A stretch of DNA of 64,000 bases from Bacteroides sp. MSB163 (GTDB taxonomy: Bacteria; Bacteroidota; Bacteroidia; Bacteroidales; Bacteroidaceae), in the NCBI RefSeq assembly GCF_036416795.1, contig NZ_CP143867.1:1674001-1738000 (forward strand), in the 5' to 3' direction. Shown one piece after another: positions 16,331 through 24,786 of this stretch (positions are counted from its first letter, which is position 1; the number at the start of each line of letters is the position of its first letter). The position numbers and the translations under genes are program-made. Below the pieces are notes generated by a model that ran no database searches, was not told where the DNA came from, and worked only from the letters and a program-made list of their open reading frames with translations.

Positions 16331-19306
16331 ATGAAAAACAAGAAGAATCCGAAAACTTTTGGAAGTAGATGGCGGTATGTTTGGGTACTGTTTGCTTTGG
16401 TTTTCAGTGTGAGCGTTGCCGCACAGAAAACGGTTGTGAAAGGCAATATCCTCGATAAGGACAATCTGCCTATTATTGGAGCTAATATTTTGGAGAAAGG
16501 AACGTCGAACGGAACGATCAGTGATGTGGACGGTAACTTCACTCTTTCGATCACAAATCCTAAAGCTACATTACTGATTACCTATATAGGGTATAAAAAC
16601 GTGGAGATGCCTGCTTCTGCCAGCATGAAGATCGTGATGACGGAAGATAGCGAGATGCTTGAAGATGTAGTTGTCATCGGCTACGGCAGCGTAAAGAAGT
16701 CGGATGCAACAGGCTCGGTAACAGCCATTAAGCCGGATGATTTTAATAAAGGACTGCGTACAACCGCTCAGGATGCCCTGGTGGGTAAAGTACCGGGAGT
16801 AAACGTAGTATCCAGTTCCGGTGCTCCGGGTACAGGCGCCACGATTCGCATCCGAAGCGGTGCTTCGCTTTCCGCCTCCAACGATCCGTTGATTGTGATT
16901 GACGGCGTACCGGTTGATAACTCTACTATCGAAGGTGGCGGCAATGTGATTGGTGGTATTAACCCTGATGATATAGAAACCTTTACGGTGTTGAAAGATG
17001 CGTCGGCTACGGCTATCTACGGTTCGCGGGCTTCGAACGGTGTGATTGTAATCACTACGAAGAAAGGGGCTGATACCAATTTGCGCTTTAATTATTCAAC
17101 GAACCTGTCGGTAAGTACAGTTACTGAAACGCTGGATATTCTTTCTGCCGATGAATTTCGCCAGTTTGTTCCCACTGTATCCGGAGTACCGGCTTCTGTG
17201 ACCTTAGGCACAGCATCGACTGACTGGCAGGATGAAATCTATCGGACGGCATTCGGACAGGAACACAACTTTTCCGTATCGGGTAAAGTGAAGCAAAATG
17301 CTCCTTATCGTCTTTCAGTTGGATATACCAATCAGAACGGTGTCATACGTACCAATAACTACGAGAGATTTACATTCAACGGAGGTATTTCGCCCAAGTT
17401 TTTTGATAATCATCTCACAGTTGATCTGAACCTGAAAGTGTCCTATGAAAATAATAAGAAAGTCGATGAAAGCGTCGTAAATAACGCGCTTCGCTATGAT
17501 CCTACACGTCCGGTTAAGACCGGAAGTGCCACAGCGGCTACTGATCCGGGGTTGGGATATTTTATCTGGATGAACGGTAATTCTCCGATGGCCATCCAGA
17601 CGGATAATCCGGTGGCACAGCTTGACTTGCAGGATATCCGCAATAAAGTGACACGCTCTATCGGTAATGCATCTTTCAACTATAAGGTACATCATTTGGA
17701 AGATTTGCAGTTGAACATGAACCTGGGCTACGATGTCCTGACCAGTAAATACTCGAAGGAAGTGCCCGAGTTGGCGGGAATGATGTACACCTCTAACATG
17801 AAGGACGGTACAGGTCTTGTCTATGACTCCAAGCAGAACAAACGGAATTATCTGCTGGACTTATACGCTAACTATTCTCATGTTTTCAATGAGAAGCATA
17901 ACTTCAGTGCCATGGGCGGATATGGCTGGCAGCATTTCTGGAAGAAGTTTGATGCTACTACCTTTTCTCCGGAGGGCAAGGAGCTCTTCTCTCCCAATCA
18001 TTATGAATCGGAATATTATCTGCTTTCGTTTTACGGTCGTCTTAACTATTCGTATGATAACCGCTATATGATTACAGCTACGTTGCGTTCGGATGCTTCA
18101 TCCCGTTTTGCAAAAGGCAATCGTTGGGGATTGTTTCCTTCCGTGGCATTGGGGTGGAAAATCAGCCAGGAAGCTTTCCTGAGAGATTCGGATATTCTGT
18201 CTGACCTGAAGTTGCGTTTGAGCTACGGACAGACCGGACAACAGGATATTCTGAACGACTATCCTTATATGACAACTTTCACAGTATCCTATCCTGAAGC
18301 TTGCTATCAGTTCGGAGATAAATGGTATAATACGTATCGTCCGAATGGTTATGACTCCGACATTAAATGGGAAACTACCGAGACTTATAACATCGGATTG
18401 GATTATGGTTTCCTCAATAACCGTATCTATGGTTCTGTGGACTATTACCAACGCCACACCAAGGATTTGCTGAATACGATTCCTGTGATTTCAGGAACCA
18501 ACTATTCTTCTGTGATTACCACTAATATCGGTGAAATGGATAATAAAGGACTCGAATTTTCCATTAATGCAGTGCCGGTACATACAAAGGACTGGAAATG
18601 GACAGTAGGCATGAACTATACCTGGAACGATTCAAAGATCACAAAACTGAATGTAGTGGATTCGGAAGCCAACTTTGTACAGACCGGAGCCATTTCGGGT
18701 ACCGGTAAAACAGTACAGGTATTCATGGTAGGCGAACGCCCTTATACTTTCTATCTGGCAAAACAAGCTTATGACGACAATGGCAAACCGATAGAAGGCC
18801 AATATGTACAGCCGGACGGTTCCGTATCGGCAACAGAAACAAAGTATGCCACCAACAAGAGTGCATTGCCGGAATCTTATCTGGGCTTCAATACCCAACT
18901 GAGCTATAAGAACTGGGATTTCGCTATCAGCGGGCACGGAGCTTTCGGCAATTATGTCTATAACTACATAGCTGCCGACCAGTATGTACAGTCTGTTTAC
19001 AGCGACCAGGGAAACTTCTCGAATATCCTGAACAGAACCAAAGCTACAGGCTTCCAGAACCAGCAACTGTACTCGGACTACTTCCTGGAGAAAGGAAACT
19101 TCTTTCGGATTGACAATATCTCATTGGGTTACACTTTCAAGAAACTGTGGGATCAGTCAAGCTCTTTGCGGCTGACTTTCGGTGTTCAGAATGTGGCTAC
19201 CTTTACCGGCTATTCGGGCATCGATCCGGAAATCTACAGCGGTATCGACAAGGAAATATATCCTCGTCCGCGAGTATTCTCATTAAGTGCTAATTTAACT
19301 TTCTAA
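16331..19306 (+). CDS. SusC/RagA-family TonB-dependent outer-membrane transporter
   Basis: A 991-residue outer-membrane protein. After the signal peptide comes a CarboxypepD_reg-like domain (about 35-115; KGNILDKDNLPIIGANILEK), then the TonB box/plug start DVVVIGYGSVKKSDATGSV near 114. The plug contains DVEVLKDASATAIYGSRASNGVI-type sequence, and a 22-strand barrel ends in SLSANLTF. It imports substrate bound by the SusD partner, which follows after 24 bp. The length is near 1000, typical of SusC. Downstream are SusD and a histidine acid phosphatase and no glycosidase, so the substrate is probably phosphorylated. Confidence 0.96.
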   Translation: MKNKKNPKTFGSRWRYVWVLFALVFSVSVAAQKTVVKGNILDKDNLPIIGANILEKGTSNGTISDVDGNFTLSITNPKATLLITYIGYKNVEMPASASMKIVMTEDSEMLEDVVVIGYGSVKKSDATGSVTAIKPDDFNKGLRTTAQDALVGKVPGVNVVSSSGAPGTGATIRIRSGASLSASNDPLIVIDGVPVDNSTIEGGGNVIGGINPDDIETFTVLKDASATAIYGSRASNGVIVITTKKGADTNLRFNYSTNLSVSTVTETLDILSADEFRQFVPTVSGVPASVTLGTASTDWQDEIYRTAFGQEHNFSVSGKVKQNAPYRLSVGYTNQNGVIRTNNYERFTFNGGISPKFFDNHLTVDLNLKVSYENNKKVDESVVNNALRYDPTRPVKTGSATAATDPGLGYFIWMNGNSPMAIQTDNPVAQLDLQDIRNKVTRSIGNASFNYKVHHLEDLQLNMNLGYDVLTSKYSKEVPELAGMMYTSNMKDGTGLVYDSKQNKRNYLLDLYANYSHVFNEKHNFSAMGGYGWQHFWKKFDATTFSPEGKELFSPNHYESEYYLLSFYGRLNYSYDNRYMITATLRSDASSRFAKGNRWGLFPSVALGWKISQEAFLRDSDILSDLKLRLSYGQTGQQDILNDYPYMTTFTVSYPEACYQFGDKWYNTYRPNGYDSDIKWETTETYNIGLDYGFLNNRIYGSVDYYQRHTKDLLNTIPVISGTNYSSVITTNIGEMDNKGLEFSINAVPVHTKDWKWTVGMNYTWNDSKITKLNVVDSEANFVQTGAISGTGKTVQVFMVGERPYTFYLAKQAYDDNGKPIEGQYVQPDGSVSATETKYATNKSALPESYLGFNTQLSYKNWDFAISGHGAFGNYVYNYIAADQYVQSVYSDQGNFSNILNRTKATGFQNQQLYSDYFLEKGNFFRIDNISLGYTFKKLWDQSSSLRLTFGVQNVATFTGYSGIDPEIYSGIDKEIYPRPRVFSLSANLTF

Positions 19307-19330
19307 CGGATTTAAAAAAAACTATGTGAT

Positions 19331-21022
19331 ATGAAAAAGATAATTGCCTATTCATTCAATCTACTTTTCTTGGTCACGTTTCTGGCTTCGTGCCTAGGTG
19401 ATCTCGATACCATGCCACTGGATAATAACCAGTTAGTGAGCGACCAGGTATATAAGACCAAGGACGGCTATACGGGTGTTCTGGCCAAGTGTTATTCATC
19501 TCTGATCCTGACAGGGCAGCAGGGTGGCGATGGCGGTAATGGTGACTTGGAAGGTGCCAATGAAGGGTATTCCGGTTATGTGCGTCTGTTGTTCTACTTG
19601 CAGGAGATGAGTACGGATAACTTCCTGATGCCTTCTTCTTCAAACGGTCTGCGTAAGTGCCTGAACCTGCAATGGGATGCCTCCAACGCCTCAGTTGTCA
19701 CCTGGACTTACCAGCGGCTTTATATGAGTATTGCTTACTGTAACGAGCTGCTGCGCGAATGTACCGAAGGGAAGTTACAGGATAGAGGACTTTGGGAAGA
19801 AATGAAGGACGAATACATTGGTTACAGAGCCGAAGCACGTTTTATACGTGCATACTGCTATTCCATGCTTTGTGATTTGTTTGGTTCCGTGCCCTATGTT
19901 GACGAACATACAGGTGTGAAGGAAATTCCGGTTCAGTATACCCGTAAGCAGATATTTGAATATGCGGAAAGTGAATTGCTGGCTGTTGAGAATGAACTGA
20001 AAGCTCCGGGAGAAAACGAATACGGACGAATTGACCGTGTAGCCGACTGGTTCCTGCTGGCCCGTATGTATCTGAATGCTGAGTCTTGGATTCATGAAAA
20101 TAAATACCAGGAGGCATATACGTATGCGAAGAAGGTAGTTACAGACGGACACTATCCGCTGGCTTCCGACTATCGTGAAATCTTCCTGGCGGATAACAAA
20201 ACCTGCAAGGAGATCATCTGGGGACTGGTACAGGACGGACAGCGTGCCCAAAGTTCAGCCGGAACAAACTTCTACGTAAAAGCTTTCGTGAATGGTCCGA
20301 TGGACGAATTGTATAAGACAGGAGTCGGTTCGCGAGGTTGGGGTAATGTCCGTGCCAAGATGACACTGGTAGACGCCTTTGATGCGGATGATGTGGCGTT
20401 TGATGTCAATGATACCTGGGGTAACGGAAAGAAAGATAAACGTGCCCAGTTCATGACCGCCCTTCCGAATCAGGTGAAGGAAACCTGGGACTCGGAACTG
20501 AACATGACCAGTACCTTTACTTGTGGCTATGGCTATATCAAATGGAGAAATGTGACCAAGGATGATCAGCTCTGTGCTTCGGGCGATGCTTATACCTCTA
20601 TTGATTTCCCGTTGTTCCGCACCGCTGATGCTTATCTGATGGCTGCCGAGGCTATCTTGCGTGGAGCAAATGGTACGGAAACGGAAGCATTAGGCTACGT
20701 CAATGAAGTCCGGTCCAGAGCGTATATGTCCGGTAAATATGCGAAGAGCGGCGTTCGTTCGGATGTTTCAGGAGAAATCGCCCTCAATGAGCTTTCTTTG
20801 AACTTTATCCTGAGCGAGCGTCAGAAAGAGCTGGCATCCGAGCTGACCAGGCGCACTGACCTGATCCGTTTCGGTAAATATACGAAAGGCAATAACTGGG
20901 ACTGGAAGAACGGTATCCGTCTGGGTGGAGATGTGGACGACAAGTATAAGTTGTTCCCGATACCGGAAAGCGAATTGACCAACAACCCGGCGTTGAATCA
21001 GAATGACGGTTATAAACAATAA
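19331..21022 (+). CDS. SusD/RagB-family surface substrate-binding lipoprotein
   Basis: A 563-residue surface lipoprotein with lipobox LASC (C21), the SusD TPR helical scaffold (ARFIRAYCYSMLCDLFGSVPYVDE near 175) and the C-terminal LFPIPESELTNNPALNQN motif. It forms the lid over the SusC transporter and binds substrate. It lies between susC (24 bp) and the phosphatase gene (13 bp). Confidence 0.96.
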   Translation: MKKIIAYSFNLLFLVTFLASCLGDLDTMPLDNNQLVSDQVYKTKDGYTGVLAKCYSSLILTGQQGGDGGNGDLEGANEGYSGYVRLLFYLQEMSTDNFLMPSSSNGLRKCLNLQWDASNASVVTWTYQRLYMSIAYCNELLRECTEGKLQDRGLWEEMKDEYIGYRAEARFIRAYCYSMLCDLFGSVPYVDEHTGVKEIPVQYTRKQIFEYAESELLAVENELKAPGENEYGRIDRVADWFLLARMYLNAESWIHENKYQEAYTYAKKVVTDGHYPLASDYREIFLADNKTCKEIIWGLVQDGQRAQSSAGTNFYVKAFVNGPMDELYKTGVGSRGWGNVRAKMTLVDAFDADDVAFDVNDTWGNGKKDKRAQFMTALPNQVKETWDSELNMTSTFTCGYGYIKWRNVTKDDQLCASGDAYTSIDFPLFRTADAYLMAAEAILRGANGTETEALGYVNEVRSRAYMSGKYAKSGVRSDVSGEIALNELSLNFILSERQKELASELTRRTDLIRFGKYTKGNNWDWKNGIRLGGDVDDKYKLFPIPESELTNNPALNQNDGYKQ

Positions 21023-21035
21023 ATGAAGAAATAGA

Positions 21036-22313
21036 ATGAGACTGAAACAATTACTGTTATGTGGTATGATGTGGATGTGCTGTGTTCCGCTTGGGGCGCA
21101 GACATCCAAAGAAGAGATGTTTTCTACCATTGAGAAAACGGGTGGCGTCTATTGGGCTTATCCACTTGATTTTGCACCGCAAACCCGGGCTCCCAAAGGA
21201 TATAAACCATTCTACGTGAGCCACTATGGACGGCATGGTTCCCGTTATTTGATTGGCGACCGTGATTATAAATGGCTGGTGGACCTTTTTGAAGAAGCGC
21301 ATCGTGAGGGTGCACTTTCAGACTTGGGAGAAGATGCCCGGCAGCGTTTGCTGAAGGTGTGGGAAGAAGCGGAAGGCCATGGAGGTGATCTGACCCCATT
21401 AGGTGTCCGTCAGCACCGTGGAATTGCGGAAAGAATGTATGCTGCATTTCCTGAAGCCTTTAAGGGCAGCCCTTCCATTTCTGCCCGTTCTACCGTTGTG
21501 TTGCGTTGTGCGATGAGTATGGTGGCTTTTGGTGATCGTTTGAAGGAACTGAATCCCAATCTGCGCATTTCTTATGAGGCCAGCCATAAGTATATGGACT
21601 ACTTGAATTTCCATACGGACGAATCCAACCGCTTTACTTCTTCCACTGACGGTCCGTGGGCTGAAGAATACAGAAAGTTTGAAGATGTCCACACCAATCC
21701 CGACCGGTTGATTGCTTCTTTATTTAAGGACAAGCGTTTCATACTGAAGAAAGTGAATCCGAAGGAAGTGATGTGGGGTATGTACTGGGTGGCGAGTGAT
21801 ATGCAGAATGCAGAGACAAAGGTTTCTTTCTATGATTTGTTTCAGCCCCAGGAACTGTTTGATTTGTGGCAGTGTATCAACTATCGTTTCTATGTGGGCA
21901 ATGCAAATCATGCAGACGGGAAAGGGATTGTTGTAGCCAATGCGAAATCATTGTTGCAGAATATTTTGGATAGCGCCAATGAGGCTATTCAGAAGGGAGG
22001 CATAGCTGCTACCCTTCGCTTCGGGCATGATGGCAATGTGATTCCTTTGGTGGCATTGATGCAGATAGAGAATTGTAATGTTGCCGTAGATGATCCTTAC
22101 GAGGTGTATAAAGTGTGGAGTGACTTTAAGGTAGTCCCTATGGCCGCTAATGTGCAGATTGCCTTCTTCCGGAATGAAAAAGGAAACGCGGATGATATTC
22201 TGGTTAAGATACTGCATAATGAGCATGAAGTACACATTCCGGTACAGACCGACCAGTTTCCTTTCTATAAATGGAGCGATGTGGAGAGCTACTACCGGAA
22301 CTTATTGAAATAA
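21036..22313 (+). CDS. histidine acid phosphatase, phytase/MINPP-like
   Basis: A 425-residue exported enzyme with a signal peptide (about 1-21). It carries the branch-2 histidine phosphatase signature R66-H67-G68-S69-R70 in HYGRHGSRY, where H67 becomes phosphorylated, and the proton donor H331-D332 in RFGHDGN. HD in place of HAE groups it with acid phosphatases and 6-phytases, and its length fits MINPP-like enzymes of Bacteroides. It would release phosphate from inositol phosphates or sugar phosphates in the periplasm. It is the last gene of the SusC-SusD operon (13 bp after susD), so import and dephosphorylation are probably linked. A terminator follows at 22355. Confidence 0.88.
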   Translation: MRLKQLLLCGMMWMCCVPLGAQTSKEEMFSTIEKTGGVYWAYPLDFAPQTRAPKGYKPFYVSHYGRHGSRYLIGDRDYKWLVDLFEEAHREGALSDLGEDARQRLLKVWEEAEGHGGDLTPLGVRQHRGIAERMYAAFPEAFKGSPSISARSTVVLRCAMSMVAFGDRLKELNPNLRISYEASHKYMDYLNFHTDESNRFTSSTDGPWAEEYRKFEDVHTNPDRLIASLFKDKRFILKKVNPKEVMWGMYWVASDMQNAETKVSFYDLFQPQELFDLWQCINYRFYVGNANHADGKGIVVANAKSLLQNILDSANEAIQKGGIAATLRFGHDGNVIPLVALMQIENCNVAVDDPYEVYKVWSDFKVVPMAANVQIAFFRNEKGNADDILVKILHNEHEVHIPVQTDQFPFYKWSDVESYYRNLLK

Positions 22314-22354
22314 AGCACAATTTTAAAGTTAACAATATTGAGACTACTAATTGG

Positions 22355-22389
22355 GAAGTGTGCCGATGGGATATCGGTACACTTCTTTT
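22355..22389 (+). terminator. terminator of the susC-susD-phosphatase operon
   Basis: GAAGTGTGCCGAT pairs with ATCGGTACACTTC (one mismatch) across a 5-base loop and is followed by TTTT. It lies about 40 bp after the phosphatase stop. Confidence 0.8.
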
Positions 22390-22443
22390 GCTAATATAAT
22401 GTTAATGCTTTCCTGTTTATATGCTATTTCATAAGAAAACCTT

Positions 22444-22451
22444 TATCTTTG
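22444..22451 (+). promoter_or_regulatory. -7 box of metK
   Basis: TATCTTTG is a full match to TAnnTTTG. Transcription should begin near 22457, just before the riboswitch P1 stem, which supports a leader RNA that starts with the aptamer. Confidence 0.75.
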
Positions 22452-22467
22452 CACCCGAAAATGAAAT

Positions 22468-22512
22468 GTGGAAAGATTTGAGTAGCTTGCAACCACAGAA
22501 AAAAATGCTAAA
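22468..22512 (+). promoter_or_regulatory. SAM-II-like riboswitch in the metK leader
   Basis: P1 is GTGG (22468-22471) paired with CCAC (22493-22496). The loop carries GATTTG and CTTGCAA, and after P1 an A-rich stretch leads to TGCTAAAA. TAGC (22483-22486) can pair with GCTA (22507-22510) to form the pseudoknot. This order (GATTT, TTGCA, A-rich linker, GCTAAA) is the SAM-II layout, known from leaders of methionine and SAM genes. Its place at the 5' end of the metK transcript fits feedback by SAM. A 7-bp hairpin CGATGCT/AGCATCG (22529-22545) follows and may be part of the expression platform. The rest of 22314-22618 holds only the upstream terminator and promoter. Confidence 0.65.
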
Positions 22513-22618
22513 ACACATCCTTTTCTGACGATGCTCCGAGCATCGGGATATGCATGTCTACTCACCATCAGATCCCCCGCTTTTCATTCTTTAATTATTC
22601 ATTCTTTAATTTAGAAGT

Positions 22619-23911
22619 ATGGGATATTTATTCACATCCGAATCGGTGTCAGAAGGACACCCCGACAAAGTGGCCGATCAAATATCGGACGCTGTGCTTG
22701 ACAAACTGTTGGCTTACGACCCCAGTTCGAAAGTAGCTTGCGAAACTCTGGTAACTACCGGACAGGTGGTACTGGCTGGAGAAGTGAAAACCAAAGCGTA
22801 CGTTGATCTGCAACTCATTGCGCGCGAAGTAATTCAGAAAATCGGCTATACCAAAGGCGAGTACATGTTCGAAAGTAACTCGTGCGGCGTATTGTCCGCC
22901 ATTCATGAGCAAAGCCCCGACATTAACCGTGGTGTGGAACGTCAGGACCCTATGGAACAGGGGGCAGGCGACCAAGGCATGATGTTCGGTTATGCTACTA
23001 ACGAAACAGAAAACTATATGCCTCTTTCGCTCGACCTGGCACATCGCATCTTGCAAGTGCTGGCCGACATCCGTCGCGAAGGTAAAGAGATGACTTATCT
23101 CCGTCCGGACGCCAAGAGTCAGGTAACTATTGAATATGATGATAACGGTACGCCTGTCCGCATCGATACAATTGTAGTTTCTACCCAGCATGATGATTTC
23201 ATCCAGCCTGCCGACGACAGCGAAGCCGCCCAGCTGAAAGCGGATGAAGAAATGCTTGCCACTATCCGTCAGGATGTCATCAATATCCTGATGCCACGTG
23301 TCATTGCTTCTATTCATGCAGAGAAAGTACTTGCATTGTTCAATGACCATATCACCTATCACGTTAATCCTACCGGAAAGTTCGTTATCGGCGGACCTCA
23401 CGGAGATACCGGTCTGACGGGACGTAAGATTATCGTGGATACCTACGGTGGTAAAGGTGCTCACGGTGGTGGCGCTTTCTCCGGTAAGGACCCCAGTAAG
23501 GTAGACCGTAGTGCCGCTTATGCAGCCCGTCATATTGCCAAGAACCTGGTGGCAGCCGGTGTAGCTGACGAAATGCTGGTACAGGTGTCTTATGCTATAG
23601 GTGTGGCTCGTCCCATTAATATCTATGTCAATACTTATGGCCGCGGCCATGTAAACATGAGCGATGGTGAGATTGCGAAGAAGATAGATGAACTTTTTGA
23701 TCTTCGCCCGAAGGCTATTGAAGATCGCCTGAAGCTTCGTAATCCGATTTATCAGGAGACTGCTGCTTACGGACATCTGGGACGTGAACCGCAGATTGTT
23801 ACCAAGCACTTCAAGTCTCGTTACGAAGGTAACAAAGATGTGGAGGTGGAACTTTTCACTTGGGAGAAACTGGATTACGTGGACAAGGTGAAAGCCGCTT
23901 TCGGTCTGTAA
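22619..23911 (+). CDS. metK: S-adenosylmethionine synthase MetK
   Basis: A 430-residue cytoplasmic enzyme that makes SAM from ATP and methionine. It shows the N-terminal ESVSEGHPDKVADQISDAVLD, the GAGDQGMMFGYATNE motif near residue 117 and the GGGAFSGKDPSKVDRSAAY phosphate-binding loop near 283. It is longer than the E. coli enzyme (384), as is common in Bacteroidetes. It has its own promoter, a likely SAM-sensing leader and its own terminator. Confidence 0.98.
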   Translation: MGYLFTSESVSEGHPDKVADQISDAVLDKLLAYDPSSKVACETLVTTGQVVLAGEVKTKAYVDLQLIAREVIQKIGYTKGEYMFESNSCGVLSAIHEQSPDINRGVERQDPMEQGAGDQGMMFGYATNETENYMPLSLDLAHRILQVLADIRREGKEMTYLRPDAKSQVTIEYDDNGTPVRIDTIVVSTQHDDFIQPADDSEAAQLKADEEMLATIRQDVINILMPRVIASIHAEKVLALFNDHITYHVNPTGKFVIGGPHGDTGLTGRKIIVDTYGGKGAHGGGAFSGKDPSKVDRSAAYAARHIAKNLVAAGVADEMLVQVSYAIGVARPINIYVNTYGRGHVNMSDGEIAKKIDELFDLRPKAIEDRLKLRNPIYQETAAYGHLGREPQIVTKHFKSRYEGNKDVEVELFTWEKLDYVDKVKAAFGL

Positions 23912-23960
23912 TCTTTCTCTGGTTTTGTAATCAGCGTAGCTTTACAAGCTATTTATATAG

Positions 23961-24008
23961 AAGCCGCCCTGTTTCCTTTCGTATTGCGAAAGGAGGGGGC
24001 GGCTTCTT
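23961..24008 (+). terminator. metK terminator
   Basis: AAGCCGCC pairs with GGCGGCTT, and an inner TTTCCTTTCG/CGAAAGGA stem extends it. T-rich sequence follows. It lies about 50 bp after the metK stop. Confidence 0.85.
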
Positions 24009-24015
24009 ATTGATT

Positions 24016-24132
24016 CTATGATAGTAAAAATTGATTGGCGGGCATCAGCCGGATATGTTTTCCGTCTTCTTCAAAAGAATCGGTCTGATTAGTTGTTACA
24101 ATAATACCTTCCGACAGATTGAATGCTTTCAT
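24016..24132 (-). pseudogene. remnant of an AAA ATPase (DUF4143-type) C-terminus
   Basis: On the reverse strand, ATG to TAG gives 38 residues containing FNLSEGIIVTTNQTD...GKHIRLMPANQFLL. This resembles the end of ExeA-like ATP-binding proteins with DUF4143 (..gLiiT.d.ee..g..I.viPaw.wLL). Just upstream, RQQMKSFANK in another frame fits the preceding part of that family, which indicates a frameshift. No larger frame is left. The rest of the 875-bp gap (23912-24786) holds the metK terminator, an AT-rich stretch, the 22-bp repeats at 24401 and the promoter at 24750. Confidence 0.45.
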
Positions 24133-24400
24133 AGTTTATTGGCAAATGATTTCATTTGTTGCCGGCAAACGAATCTTTTCCTTTGGTTGTTTTTAGGGGG
24201 GGGCAAAATGCTTGTGGAGTGAAATGATAAATTGATTTTTATTTATTGATATCTTAATCAAATTGATGCTATTTCTTTGTTTTATGTGATTATGCCCATT
24301 TGTCAATCTTGCATTATAGGATATCCTGTGAATAAATAAGGAATGTAAATTCGTTATTTCTGCATATTCTTGCGTGTTTTAGGGCTTCTTATGCAGAAAA

Positions 24401-24488
24401 GGGTTACTACTTACGGGTGAAAGGGTTACTACTTATAGGTGATATCATTACTACTTACGGTCAAAAGGGTTACTACTTACTAGTAATA
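24401..24488. repeat. 22-bp tandem repeat array, four units
   Basis: Units start at 24401, 24423, 24445 and 24467, each exactly 22 bp with the core TTACTACTTA; three start GGGTTACTACTTA. Length and phasing equal those of the array at 10906, but the sequence is different. There are no spacers. It lies about 260 bp upstream of the promoter of the TPR regulator. Confidence 0.85.
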
Positions 24489-24749
24489 CACTTATTTGTA
24501 TTGGCTATTTCTCTTATATTTGTGTTTTTAGGGTGGTGTTTTACTCTAAAAGAAGTGTAAGTATTTCGATATATTATTAATAATCTGTGGCTTGCTGAAT
24601 TTCGTTTGTCTCTTTTTACCTCCATGGTCAGTTATTCGGGAATAATGCATTCTCAGGCAATTGGAAATACAAAGTGTCAAAATGATAGTGTGATACTAAT
24701 TATGTTTCAACTGCTTACTTTCTAACTGGCTTTTTCCATGATTTGTTGC

Positions 24750-24757
24750 TATCTTTG
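24750..24757 (+). promoter_or_regulatory. -7 box of the TPR regulator gene
   Basis: TATCTTTG is a full match to TAnnTTTG, 29 bp before the start codon. Confidence 0.65.
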
Positions 24758-24786
24758 CAGTATTGAAACGAGAAGTCTAATATAGC

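Noticed and set aside
22649..23809. 386-residue open frame opposite metK
   Set aside because: It is a full shadow of metK with no signal or family pattern.
24031..24222. 63-residue forward frame
   Set aside because: It lies opposite the ATPase remnant, has no start site context, and its composition is not protein-like.
24401..24488. Possible CRISPR array
   Set aside because: Repeats are directly joined with no spacers, only four units, and no cas genes are present; the same holds for the array at 10906.
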